A DNA stretch of 64,000 bases from Cryptomeria japonica (Eukaryota; Streptophyta; Pinopsida; Cupressales; Cupressaceae), in contig NC_081413.1 in assembly GCF_030272615.1 (NCBI RefSeq), positions 184,249,451 through 184,313,450 on the forward strand, given 5' to 3'. Under the pieces are notes generated by a model. The model was not told the DNA's origin. It saw only the letters and a list, made by a program, of their open reading frames with translations, and did no database searches. The number at the start of each line of letters is the position of its first letter. Positions within the stretch are counted from its first letter, which is position 1. Below are positions 21,516 through 31,544 of this stretch, in pieces. A program made the translations under genes and the position numbers.

Positions 21516-23070
21516 ATGAGAAAGATTCTAACTAGATCAAGTAAGGATCATGTTGAGCATTCTCATCTATCACCACCAAAGAGGAAGAGTAAGGCAACAA
21601 AGAAGGTTTCAAATCCATCAAACACTTCTAATTCATCAGTTCCAGTTTTGCCTACACCTCCCATTGTTCAGCCTCCAGTTACAACTTACAATAATCCTTT
21701 GTTTTCAAGCTCCTCTCCTCAAGCACAAGTAAATCCACATGTTATCCCAATGGCTCTGCCAAGAGCTCATCCTTTTGTGCCTTTAAATCAAGGCAACCCC
21801 TTGAATCTTACACATCATGATGATATTCTTGTAGCAGCATTGAAAAGCCTACCTTTTTTCACAGGAGAAGATCAAACCACTCCCATTGAGCATATAAGGG
21901 ATGTAGCTTTGTTGTGTGGTGTTCATCATATCATACAAGAGAATGTTGCAATCAAACTCTTGGCTATCTCATTCAAAGGGAAAGAACTTCAGTGGTTCAG
22001 AGGACTAACTATAAACTCAATTGCTACCTAGGATGAGCTGGATGACAGATTTAATTCACAGTTTGAGGACAAATCAAACCATTTGCCACTATTAGAGCAG
22101 TTGAGTACCATAAAGAGAGCTCCTCAAGAGCAAATGGGTGATTTCAATTTTTCGTTTTTAAAAGACTTGGAGCAGAATTCCTGTCACGGTAAGGTCTACT
22201 CCTACACATGCATTTCTATCTTATCTTAAGGCCCTTAATAGTGATAGTTCAATCATGATTCAATCTATGGTTGCAAATACTCTACCAAATGCATTTGATG
22301 TTGCTATTAGAGAAGAAAACTGCCTAATTCAGGCTGGTAAAATAGCCCCTAGGCCCCCAATGCCCATATTTCCAAAAATATAGCCTATTGTACCTCTTTT
22401 GGAGCCTCCTCTAGTTATTGTCACGCATTTACCAACACTAAATTATTAAGTTGCAGCCCAAGCAAATATTGTCACACTCCCAAATCAAGAGTTTCAAGAG
22501 TTTAAAAATGAGATGAAGAACATGTTCCAAGGTTTTGGGAACAAAATAACCAATACTGAGAAGCAAGTTTCCCAGAACACCAAGCTTTATCAAGCCCCTT
22601 ATCAGAATAAGCAGCAAAACATGCCTCCTTATCAAAATGACCCTCAGTGTCAAAGAAGAAATTATAACCAAAAATCCAATATACCTTACAATCCCAGCAC
22701 ATCCAGGGATATTGTCCCAACTCAAAACAACATGGCATCAGATTATGATTGGTTTTATCCTTGCAACCAACCTCATAATCAGACCACTTGTTTGAATGGT
22801 ATGCTATATCAAGCACTCATGGTTCAAAATAATGTTGTTGTCTCAAAAGATAGCACTCATGAAACTCATGAACAACAAGTTTTTCATTCTGAACAAGGCC
22901 TGGATGTTACCTTGGTCAATTGGCAAGGTGAAAAATTATGTGAAGTGAATCAGCCACAAGCTCAAAATCAGTCCTACACTTCTATTGCAGCCAATACACG
23001 GTCCAAAAAGAGGGCCATTGATATAGGACAACAAGCTGATAAAGACACCAATCAGGCTTCTACAAGCTGA
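21516..23070 (+). pseudogene. Element B gag
   Basis: Open from 21516 to a TAG at 22029, then coding-like past it. It holds a Pro/Ser-rich N-terminus followed by a capsid-like block (LPFFTGEDQTTPIEHIRDVA ... KGKELQWFRGL ... DDRFNSQFED). A frameshift near 22165 is needed to keep the reading. A second open piece (22513-23070) ends the gag with a Gln/Asn-rich linker and a degenerate knuckle, YPCNQPHNQTTC, in which the first Cys is lost. Then comes a basic tail. It would coat element RNA if functional; here it is broken. Confidence 0.7.
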
Positions 23071-23399
23071 CAAGCACCACGTGGACCTCAACCCACTCTA
23101 AATACATAAATCCTACCAAAAGGGCAGCCAGTGGTCAACAAGGATCAGCCAAGAGGCCAATCACAAACAACACAAGTTCAAGAAGATGTTGTTGTTAAAA
23201 GAGGACAGCAAAAGGTTAGTACACGTTCATTTAACATTTTGGATCAATTAAAGAAGACACATGTCAGTGTCTCAATGCGGTATTCTTTATCTCTCCCAAG
23301 GTAAAAGGATTTTCTTAAAAGCGCCTTGTCTAACCTCTCTTTGTCACAAGAGCTTCCTAATTAGTAGCCCAAAGTTGTCTTATCCAATGCCCCTCAAGA

Positions 23400-23883
23400 A
23401 AAGAAGGATGAACAGAAAATTCAAAAGATTAAACCTCGTCCTTTTTATCTGACTTTGATCATAGGTCAGCACCTAGTGCATAATTGTATGATTGATTCTG
23501 GTGCAAGTAGTTTTGTCATGCCAAAGAAGATAGTTGATAGGTTGGGTTTGACATATGAGCATTTTTCAAAAGGGGTAGTCCAACTAGATGGGACAACAGT
23601 AAACACAGTAGGTGTGATTAAAAATTTGGGTCTCAAATTGCATGCATGCCCAAACTTCTCAATTCCACAAGATGTCTACATCATAGATCTTCCGCCTCAC
23701 TTTGCTTTATGCTTGTCCAGAGATTTCACAGCCAAGTTGGGTGGGCATTTATCTTCTAATTGGTCACACATGTTCTTCAGAACAAGATATGGTACCAAAG
23801 TGACCATAAAATCAGAATTGTTAGCTAATGATCATATAGAACCATACATCCCAAGTGTTGTTAATGCAAATTTGTCTATATAA
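23400..23883 (+). pseudogene. Element B protease (retropepsin)
   Basis: The active-site segment MIDSGASSFVMPKK (Asp in D-S-G) is followed by a typical LGL...DGT...G.I.NL...VIDLPPHFALCLSRD fold ending with LGGHLSSNWSH. It is open from 23455 to 23883. Plant gypsy proteases of this kind sit between gag and RT, and here the next domain is an RNase H. Confidence 0.75.
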
Positions 23884-24114
23884 GAACCTGATAAACAACC
23901 CAATATCCAAGATCCAAACACCCCAATAGAAGGGATACCTGATGTAGTATTAGATGAATGGGAAGTAGAGAATTATGAGGAAGATCCATTCAAGCATATG
24001 GAAGAGTTAGAGCTTGGTGTATACATGATCCATGAAGAGGGCGTTGTTGTCCCTAATCGTGAAAAGGGTGACAATCAGTTGTCCAATCAATAGGGTGAAC
24101 AATAGAGAAATAAA

Positions 24115-24560
24115 TTGTGGCAACTCTATTTTGATGGCTCAAGGAGCAAAGTTGGTTCTGGAGGTGGTACTATGTTGATCTCTCCTGAAGGTAAGAAATA
24201 CTTTTCAGCCTTTAGATTTTTTTTCATCTGTACTAATAATACGGCTGAATATGAGTCACTTGCACATGGATTGGAATGGGCTAGAAAAAGAAATGTAAAG
24301 TGTTTGCAAGTATTTGGGGATAGTGAGCTAGTGGTAAATCAAGTAAGAGGCATCAATGTGACTAAGAATGATGTCCTTAAAATGTATGAGCATAGGATAT
24401 GGGACTTAATTGAATAATTTGATGCTTTTAATCTACTGTCTGTGCCTAGAAATCAGAATAAGGAAGTCGATAGGTTGGTTGCCTTGGGTGCTCAATTTGA
24501 CATCCCAGATGAGGTAAGCAATATTGAAAGACAACAATATGTCAAAGTGGTTGTTAGGCC
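24115..24560 (+). pseudogene. Element B RNase H located upstream of RT (archaeal-type candidate)
   Basis: Residues LYFDGSRSKVGSGGG, TNNTAEYESL, FGDSELVVNQVRG and EVDRLVALG give the ordered D, E, D, D of RNase H. A TAA at 24415 and a TAG before 24442 interrupt or bound pieces. The domain stands between protease and RT, while a second, gypsy-type RNase H follows the RT. Dual RNase H with an acquired archaeal-type copy is established for the plant Tat group; calling this copy archaeal-type is my inference from its motifs. Confidence 0.7.
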
Positions 24561-24879
24561 TTCAATTCCAGATAATAGTGTCAATTGGCAAGCTTTTGAT
24601 TCAAATGGACAAATTATTAATTTTCTTATTGAAGAGGTTGAATTTGTAGCTGGTAATCAACATAAATTTGTAAAACAATATGAAAATCAGATTCTTCAAT
24701 TAAAGAATAATAAGTTGCCAAAGGGATTGGCAACCCTTGAGTCAATCTTTAACACTGATGATCAAGTTAGAAAGGAAAAGGGCAGCATGTTGGTTAAAGA
24801 GGAGCACTATGAACCTATTGAGATCTTCAAAGATAAGTTACTAAAGATTGGCAAGGTATGTACAACTGTAGAGAAGTAG

Positions 24880-25560
24880 GCATTTGTTTTGCTATGTTAA
24901 GAGTTCAATGACATGTTTGCATGGCAGTATGAAGATTTGAAGGGATTTAATCCTGCATTAGCCCAACACACCATAGAGTTGGAAGCTAATGTCAAGCCTG
25001 TGAGACAAAAGCAAAGGCCCCTCAATCCAAAACTCGAGCATCTCATGAAGACAAAACTAAACAAGTGGATCCAAGGTAATATCATCTTTCCTATAAAGCA
25101 TACATCTTGGGTTTCAAATTTGGTTCTAGTAAGAAAGAAGAATGGTGAGCATAGGCTTTGTGTAGATTTTAGAGATATTAACAGAGCTTCTCTAAAATAT
25201 CATTATCCATTGCACTCGATGGAGAAAATCTTACAAGTAGTTTCAGGTTCAGATAGATTTTCACTACTTGATGGTTATTCTGGTTATAATAAGATTTTAG
25301 TAAAAGAGGATGACCAATTTAAGACAACCTTTACTACAAAATGGGGAACAATGGCATATAGGAAAATGCCTTTTGGTTTGTCTAATGCAGGAGCAACATT
25401 TTTAGAGGGCAATGGATATGGCCTTCCAAGGTTTTATAAATAAATTTGTTTTGGTTTATCTTGATGACATAACCATTTTTTCAAAGCATGCAGAAAAACA
25501 CTTTTCTCACTTAAGGTAGATTTTTGAAAGGTGTAGAGAATATGGAGCATCTTTAAATCC
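24880..25560 (+). pseudogene. Element B reverse transcriptase
   Basis: Motifs in order: LVRKKNGEHRLCVDFRDIN, FSLLDGYSGYNKI, TTFTTKWGTMAYRKMPFGLS, and the catalytic VYLDD at about 25455-25469. A frameshift between ~25398 and 25412 separates the last motif from the others, and a TAG occurs at ~25517. The palm core is recognisable; no active enzyme could be made. Confidence 0.85.
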
Positions 25561-26371
25561 CCAAAAGTGCATCTTTGTTGTGCATGAGGGTAAGTTGCTG
25601 AGCTATATTGTCTCCAAACATGGAATAACCATAGATCCAAAGAGGGTAAGTGATATTTTATCTTTGCCTTTACCTGCACATAAGAAGGGCCTTCAAAGCT
25701 TTATAAGTAGAATCAGTTTTGTAAGGAGATTCATCCCCAATATAGCATTTCTTATGAAGCCCTTGACTAGCATGCTTAAGAAAAATATTACTTTCAGTTG
25801 GTCCAAAGAGGCTAATAATAATTTTGAAGAGATTAAGAGTGTCATAGCATCAGTGCCTACCTTAATTAATCTAGACTTTGCAAAGGATTTTATATTATAT
25901 GCTTTTGGTACTTTTGACACTATTTCAGCTATGTTGATTCAGCAAAATGATGAGAGATTGGAGCAACAAATAGCATTCTTCAGTCAAGGCCTAGAAGGGT
26001 ATGAACAAAATTATTCTTTTGTTGAGAAACATGCTTTGGCAGTCATTAGGAATCTAAAGAAATTTAGACACATGCTTTCAAATAACAAAATTCACCTAAT
26101 GGTTGCTCATCCTAGTATAAAGGATTTTTTGTTGAATAGAGATCTTAATGACAAAAGAGCTGGTTGGATCACGAAAGTGATGGAGTATGATGTCAATATC
26201 AAGGTGACCAAGCTGATTAGAGGTAAGGGGTTATGCGAACAACTTGTTGGTCACACAAAAAATAACAAACAAAAGAATGAAGAAGTTTTCCTAGTTCATG
26301 AAGATGAAGAACCAACTGTTGTAGCAGTACCTCATACAAGTTGGGTGCATGAAATGATGATTTTTTTTTAG
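25560..26371 (+). pseudogene. Element B RT connection and gypsy-type RNase H
   Basis: Open from 25580 to 26371 in the new frame. It contains the LQSFISRISFVRRFIPN connection motif, FSWSKEANNNFEEIK, a degenerate RNase H start (LINLDFAKDFILYAFGTFD), YSFVEKHALAVI and a following KFRHML segment. The expected second catalytic D is within VDAS/AFGT-type drift and cannot be confirmed. The frame ends before the integrase. Confidence 0.75.
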
Positions 26372-26419
26372 ATTGGCGAGTGTCCTAAGGGTTTGAACAA
26401 TGCTAAACAAAGATACTAT

Positions 26420-27589
26420 TGATTTCAAGCTATCCCTTATATCATTTTGGATGGAATTTTGTTTAGAAATTTTTTTAATGGTGTATTCTTAAGATGCATA
26501 GATACAGATCAAACTGACAGAATATTAGAGGAATTCCATAATGGACCAGCTGGCGGTCACATTGCACCAAGAACTACAACATTGAAGATCATGAGGGCGG
26601 GATATTTTTGGCCTAATTTGCATAAAGATTCACATGCTTGGGTAAGGAAATGTAAAAATTGTGCAATATTTGCAAGCAAACAGAAGATGGCAGCTTTACC
26701 CATGAAACCTGTTCAAATTGAATAGCCATTCATGAAGTGGGGTCTTGATTTTATTGTGGTCATCAATCCACCTTCAAGTTCTGGGCATAAGTGGATCCTG
26801 ACAGCCATTGATTACTTTACCAAGTGGACTGAAGTTATACCTTTGAAGGAGACAAATGAAAGTGCAGTCCTAAACTTTTATCAGGACTTGGTAGCAAAGT
26901 TTGGTATCCCTGATTTTATTATTTCAGACAATGCATTAGCTTTTGTAGGATTTAAGATTACTGATTGGGTTTTTCAAAACAACATATTTTTTAGTACTTC
27001 CTCCAATTATTACCCTCAGGGTAATGGACAAGCTGAGTCTACTAATAAGAACTTGATTAGGATAATTAAGAGGACAATAGAAGATAATCAGAGAACTTGA
27101 CACACTCGGTTAAAGCATGCATTGTGGGCTAATAGAATCACCCCCAAAAGAGCTACAGGTATATCTCCCTATGTCCTTGTTTATGGTAAAGAGGCAAGAC
27201 TCCCAATTTAAGTTGAAATGCCCACACTAACTCTGATTAGAGAGCTAGATATGTTGCAAGAAGAACCTATGCATGTTAGGTTGGGAGAACTAATGGAGTT
27301 GGAGGAAGTAATAAAACAAGCATTGTTGACTATTGAGAATCATCAAGCTCAGATGAAGAAGACTTTCGACAGGAAAGCAACTTTGAGGGTTTTCCATGAG
27401 GGAGATTTGGTTTTGAAGTGGGATGAATTAAAGAGTAAGCCTGGAAAGCATACTAAATTTGATGCCATATGGGATGGCCCATGCATCATTACTGAGAAAA
27501 AACAGCATAATGTTTTTCAACTTTCAAAGCTGAATGGTGAAATCCTTCCAATCCCAGTTAATGGGATTCATCTTAGAGATTGTCTTTGA
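26420..27589 (+). pseudogene. Element B integrase
   Basis: A zinc-binding HHCC region (EEFHNGPAGGH ... RKCKNC) precedes the catalytic core, with Asp in WGLDFIV, Asp in FIISDNA and Glu in GNGQAEST (DDE). A C-terminal segment ends ...WDGPCIITEK...NGIHLRDCL, typical of gypsy integrase tails. In-frame stops at about 26723, 27098 and 27209 break it. The frame is the same as that of the preceding RNase H. Confidence 0.85.
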
Positions 27590-27864
27590 CAATTTCATTT
27601 AAGGTAATAAGTGCTAATGCACATTTGTTTTCTGTTGTTCTGAGTTTCAAGAAGTGCTCATGCACAGTTTGTGGTTTCTGTTTTAGGCAGCACCACTTGT
27701 AGTTTCTTGGTTTTCTGTTCTATTTTGTTGTCATGCTGCAGAGCAGCTGAGTTTCAAGAAGTTTCATTTAAAAGAGGGCAAAGTCAACTCCATAAGCCCA
27801 ATGGATAAGCCATGATTGTTCTATAGTGTTTAGCAGGCAAACACTCCACAGAGGTCGCCAAATT
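27590..27864 (+). other. 3' untranslated region of element B with polypurine stretch
   Basis: Non-coding. AAAAGAGGGCAAAG at about 27770-27783 is the best polypurine tract but lies some 80 bp before the LTR start at 27865 rather than adjacent to it. Confidence 0.5.
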
Positions 27865-28486
27865 TGTTGCCTATTTTCATCACGACTCAAACAGGTAGAG
27901 TTGAATTACATTCATTCATATTGAAAAGGTACACAAATGTTCTACTAAACATCATTGATCTAAATTTGATTATAGTTATCATTTTCAGTTTTTGTGCAAA
28001 TACATAAGACAAAGGAATATTCTACATTTGCATAAATTATGTATTTGCATTCATAATGTAAAAAACAAAGTCCCACACAAGCCGTGAGATTAGCCTCATT
28101 TGATTCATGATGCATGAAACAAGTAAATAATGCATTTGATAAATGTAAATGGCATAGCTAACTGTAATGAAAAAGACAAAAGGGAAGTGTTTCATCATTG
28201 CCTGCGCGATTATATCTGAGCTTTTGTCTTTCCTCTAGCTATGGTTGAACGTCTCAAAGAAGGCAACTCTAGGTTCTCCTGGTCCTACAAAAATGAGTAA
28301 AAGAGAAAAGATTAGAGAAAAACTCCAAGCAATGATGAAACAAATGCAAACTGCACTCCTACATCACAATTAGAGATATCACATACAGTCATCAAAGGGA
28401 TCGATTAAGTGTTTAGTCATCAAGATCAAAAGGAAAAAAGGAGTTCAAGTTTACTGAAGCTTTCAGCTTCATCGTTCTTTTGCTAA
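27865..28486 (+). repeat. 3' LTR of element B, truncated
   Basis: Matches 9647-10270 base for base apart from scattered substitutions, then stops near 28486. Copia RNase H sequence begins there with no LTR end in between, so a deletion joined two elements. Confidence 0.85.
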
Positions 28487-28960
28487 TATTATATTGATGT
28501 TGATTGGGCAGGTGATGTTGATGACCGAAAGAGCACTACCGGTAGAGCATTCTTTTTGGGAAAGAATTTGGTTGCTTGGACAAGTAAGAAACAAGATGCT
28601 ATTTCTTTATCTACTGCAAAAGTTGAATACATTGTTGTTGCTAGCAACTGTACTTAGGTTATTTGGATGAAATAGATGTTGAAGGATATTAGAGTTGTTT
28701 ATAATGAGCCTACTGTTATATATTGTGATAATTCTAGTGCTATCAATATTTCTAAGAATCCGATATTGCATTCTAAGACAAAGCATATATCTATTAAGTT
28801 TCATTTTCTGAGAGAGAAAGTCAGTGATAAGGAAGTCAAATTAGAGTATGTACCTACAAAGGAACAAATTGCAGATATCTTCACTAAGCCTTTGCCTATA
28901 GAAACATTTGTATATCTGAGAGAGAAGTTAGGGGTGAAAGCCCATCCTACTATGAACTAG
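28487..28960 (+). pseudogene. Ty1/copia RNase H C-terminal fragment (element D)
   Basis: Reads DVDWAGDVDDRKSTTGRAFF, SLSTAKVEYIV, YCDNSSAINISKNP, HSKTKHISIKFHFLRE and EQIADIFTKPLP, the unmistakable end of plant copia pol. Two TAG codons (near 28656 and 28674) interrupt it. Gag, protease, integrase and RT are missing to the left because of the junction with B. Confidence 0.9.
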
Positions 28961-30202
28961 ATGCATTGAGCTACATCGATCCGATGGACTTCATTGCCTT
29001 ATCCTATTATCTAGATTGATGAGTAGATGTTGTTGCTCTGGGGGAGTAGTCAGTGTGTGGCTCAATTATTCAGATGTGTGAGTTTATCCTAAGGGGGAGA
29101 GATTATCTAGTAAGGGGGAGAGAAAAATGATTTATATGTGTCTTTGGAATTGTTGCCAAAGGGGTAGAAGAGCATCAGAAAAACCCTGAAGTATTTAGAG
29201 TTGTTTGTCAAAGGGGGAGTTGATCTTTATGATTTTGAGGGAGATTGTTGGTTGTTGTTTCTTTTAAACAAAAGTGGCAAGCCACTGATATATATATATA
29301 TAAATAAGAAAACTGATTCAAGAGCTCAATAGGGAAAGAACTAGAAAGAAAACCCTATATCCTTGCTCAGATACAGTGAAAAAGAAGGAAGGAGGCTATG
29401 AGAAGAAGCCACCCAATCCGGAGAGATAAATAGGGATTGCCCATAGAATGAGTCTCTCAGGGGCCAAAAAGAGAGTAACCGGTCGGTACGAGACCAGAGG
29501 AAACCAAAAATAACCAACCTCCTTAACCAGTTACCGTGGCGACTGAGAAGCGTGAATCTTCTTGTCGGAGCACTGATGAGCTGCGACAACCGGTTTTCGA
29601 TTATGTTGTACCGATGCTTTGATACCAATATGATGTCCTTATGACTATTTCATAAAAAGAAAAGCCTCTGATACCGATGCAAGTCGACAAGCAAAGAAGA
29701 TGACTCCTCTACCGGTTCGGTTGCCGTTAGATTTTCCACCCATCAAAAAAGAGCATGTTTTGGGTAGCAAAAAACAAAGCCGGAATAACTTTACTCGTTC
29801 ATGGTGGTGTCTTCCTAGGTCTGAATTGCAGGGGCATCGAAAGCAGGCAAAAGGAAAGTAGTCCATCCCGTGACTTCATCCTGCGCCGGTACATTGAGGT
29901 CTAGAACCCCATCTGTAGTCCGACCCCTTTCCACAGGTTGCGATATTTGCAAACAGGGGTCAACATTTTCTATTTCTATGATTTTCATTAGAGCCCCAAC
30001 ATTAATTTTGACTCTGTGTACAATGTGGTCATCCAATTGTCTACTGAATTGATGCAAGTCGTTCTTCACATGGCAAAAATTTTGCCATTCAAGGGCATGC
30101 TTTATTCGGTTCTAGAGTACAAGATTGTTGGTTGTTGATTTCTTCCTTTGCATTGATTGTTTTTCACATTCATATGTTGCCATCAATGCCAAAGGGGGAG
30201 AT
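28961..30202 (+). other. 3' untranslated region of element D, with an inserted segment and polypurine tract
   Basis: Several GGGGGAG purine runs, typical of copia 3' regions, occur (about 29040, 29090, 29115, 29212). The final tract CCAAAGGGGGAGAT (30189-30202) abuts the 3' LTR. The region is split by the 864-bp insertion 29258-30121. Confidence 0.65.
29258..30121 (-). mobile_element. 864-bp insertion flanked by 16-bp direct repeats
   Basis: AGATTGTTGGTTGTTG occurs at 29242-29257 and again at 30122-30137. Removing the segment restores a continuous copia 3' region. On the minus strand the insert ends with a (TA) run and an A-rich AAAAGAAA, suggesting retroposition by target-primed reverse transcription. 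It holds minus-strand frames (30069-29815 and 29628-29341) that I do not recognise, and two GGTATCARAG-like motifs. A captured transcript or a short non-autonomous retroposon are the main options. Confidence 0.55.
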
Positions 30203-31544
30203 TGTTGGATATTAGAGTTGTTGGAATGTGTTGTTGTCATTGATGTCAACATATTCCTGTATTGCAGAGAGTTGTTTGGGTGATTTGTTGCAAATGTGCT
30301 GATGCGGATTAATGGGTTTTAAGATGCCTATCTCTAGTTGATTCAGTATGAATTTCATGATGCTATGTGGTGATTTGGTCGAGTTATGTGATCCGGTGTG
30401 ATGGTTGGTTTTTTAGTATTTTGTGTTGTAGAGTTATGGTATTTGATCCATATTGCTCTGGAATGATGATATCTTAAGTTGTGGATTTTGGAGAATGTTT
30501 GGGACGTTCATGTGTGTCCTCTGATCGAGTGGTTCATGATTTATAACTTCGCAAGCGTATCTTTTAGTTTGTCATTTGGTGTTCTTGAGCTTTGGTGATG
30601 GATTAATGATGAATCTTGTTATCCGAGTTGTTGCGGTAATTGCGATGGAATTTACGTTGCTTGTTGATATTATTTGATCGTGTTATATGTGTTTTGGTGG
30701 TCTGCATTGATCGTGGTGCGTGTTATTGAAGATTTTATTGGTCCAGTGGTAATCTTCATGTTATGCGACATATTCAGTGGTTTAGCGTGTTGCAAAAGAT
30801 CTTGGCAAATTATTTGATGGTGTAGTGTGTTCGAAGATTTGATTTGGGTCCATGCTATGTCCTTGCTGACATTGTATTGATCCGATTATGGATTTATGTA
30901 TCGTGTGATGTAATTTTGTACCTAGGTCTTATATGTTGAGCCAACCTTAAGGTTGAGGTTGATGTTTTGTATAAATGAGTGTTGTAATCATGTAAGTTGT
31001 GTGTCTGCAAGTTGTATGAGTGTGTTGTATGTGCGAACAAGCGAATTTATCTTTCAATAGTAGAGAAGAGCAAAGAAGAGTTGTTGAGCAGACAATGTGC
31101 TTAATCGGAACTGTAATCAAGTATTTGGAGATGCTATTCTTTCAGTTCATGTTATCCATATTGTTGTCCAATCTTTGTAAGGCAGTGAGCCTTCCTCTAG
31201 GTTGTAGCCCTTCATTGCTTTTGAGCAGTGAGCTCTAGGCACTGTGCCTTAATGCATGTGCATTCCCCATTGTAATATTTACACATACTACTGCAGAGTA
31301 TCATCATATTGTAGGTAGGTTCCCACCATGGTTTTTCCCTTAACCAAGTTTTCCATGTCAAAAATCCATGTGTTATGTGTGTTGTTGATGTGGTGTTTAT
31401 CTTTGCTATTGATGTTCTTGATCAGATCTAAAGTTAAGGTTAATTTGTGTGAGTTTGGTGAAAACTAATTCACCTCCACCTCCTCTGCCCCCCCCCCACC
31501 CCCCTTCTAAGTTTTCCTGCATTGTTGTTGTCCTGCTATCAACA
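30203..31544 (+). repeat. 3' LTR of copia element D
   Basis: Starts TGTTGGATATTAG directly after the polypurine tract and is proposed to end TATCAACA at 31544 (TGTTG...CAACA). It carries the CCATGGTTTTTCCCTT block and a poly-C stretch (31488-31504) near its end, both recurring in other copia LTRs of this window. No 5' partner is present. Confidence 0.65.

Larger units (their letters stand above)
9647..28486 (+). mobile_element. Element B: Ty3/gypsy retrotransposon with element C nested in its 5' LTR; 3' LTR truncated
   Basis: Order is 5' LTR (9647-11168 plus 19350-21342, split by C), PBS (21348), gag, protease, an RNase H, RT, a second RNase H, integrase, then the start of the 3' LTR (27865-28486). 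The two LTR starts share over 600 bp. LTR termini are TGTTG...CAACA. Without C the element would be about 10.7 kb, with an LTR near 3.5 kb. Two RNase H domains place it near the plant OTA/Tat clade of gypsy elements. It is dead: at least six in-frame stops and two or more frameshifts. The flank before 9647 is ACAAA; the matching 3' flank is lost. Confidence 0.8.
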
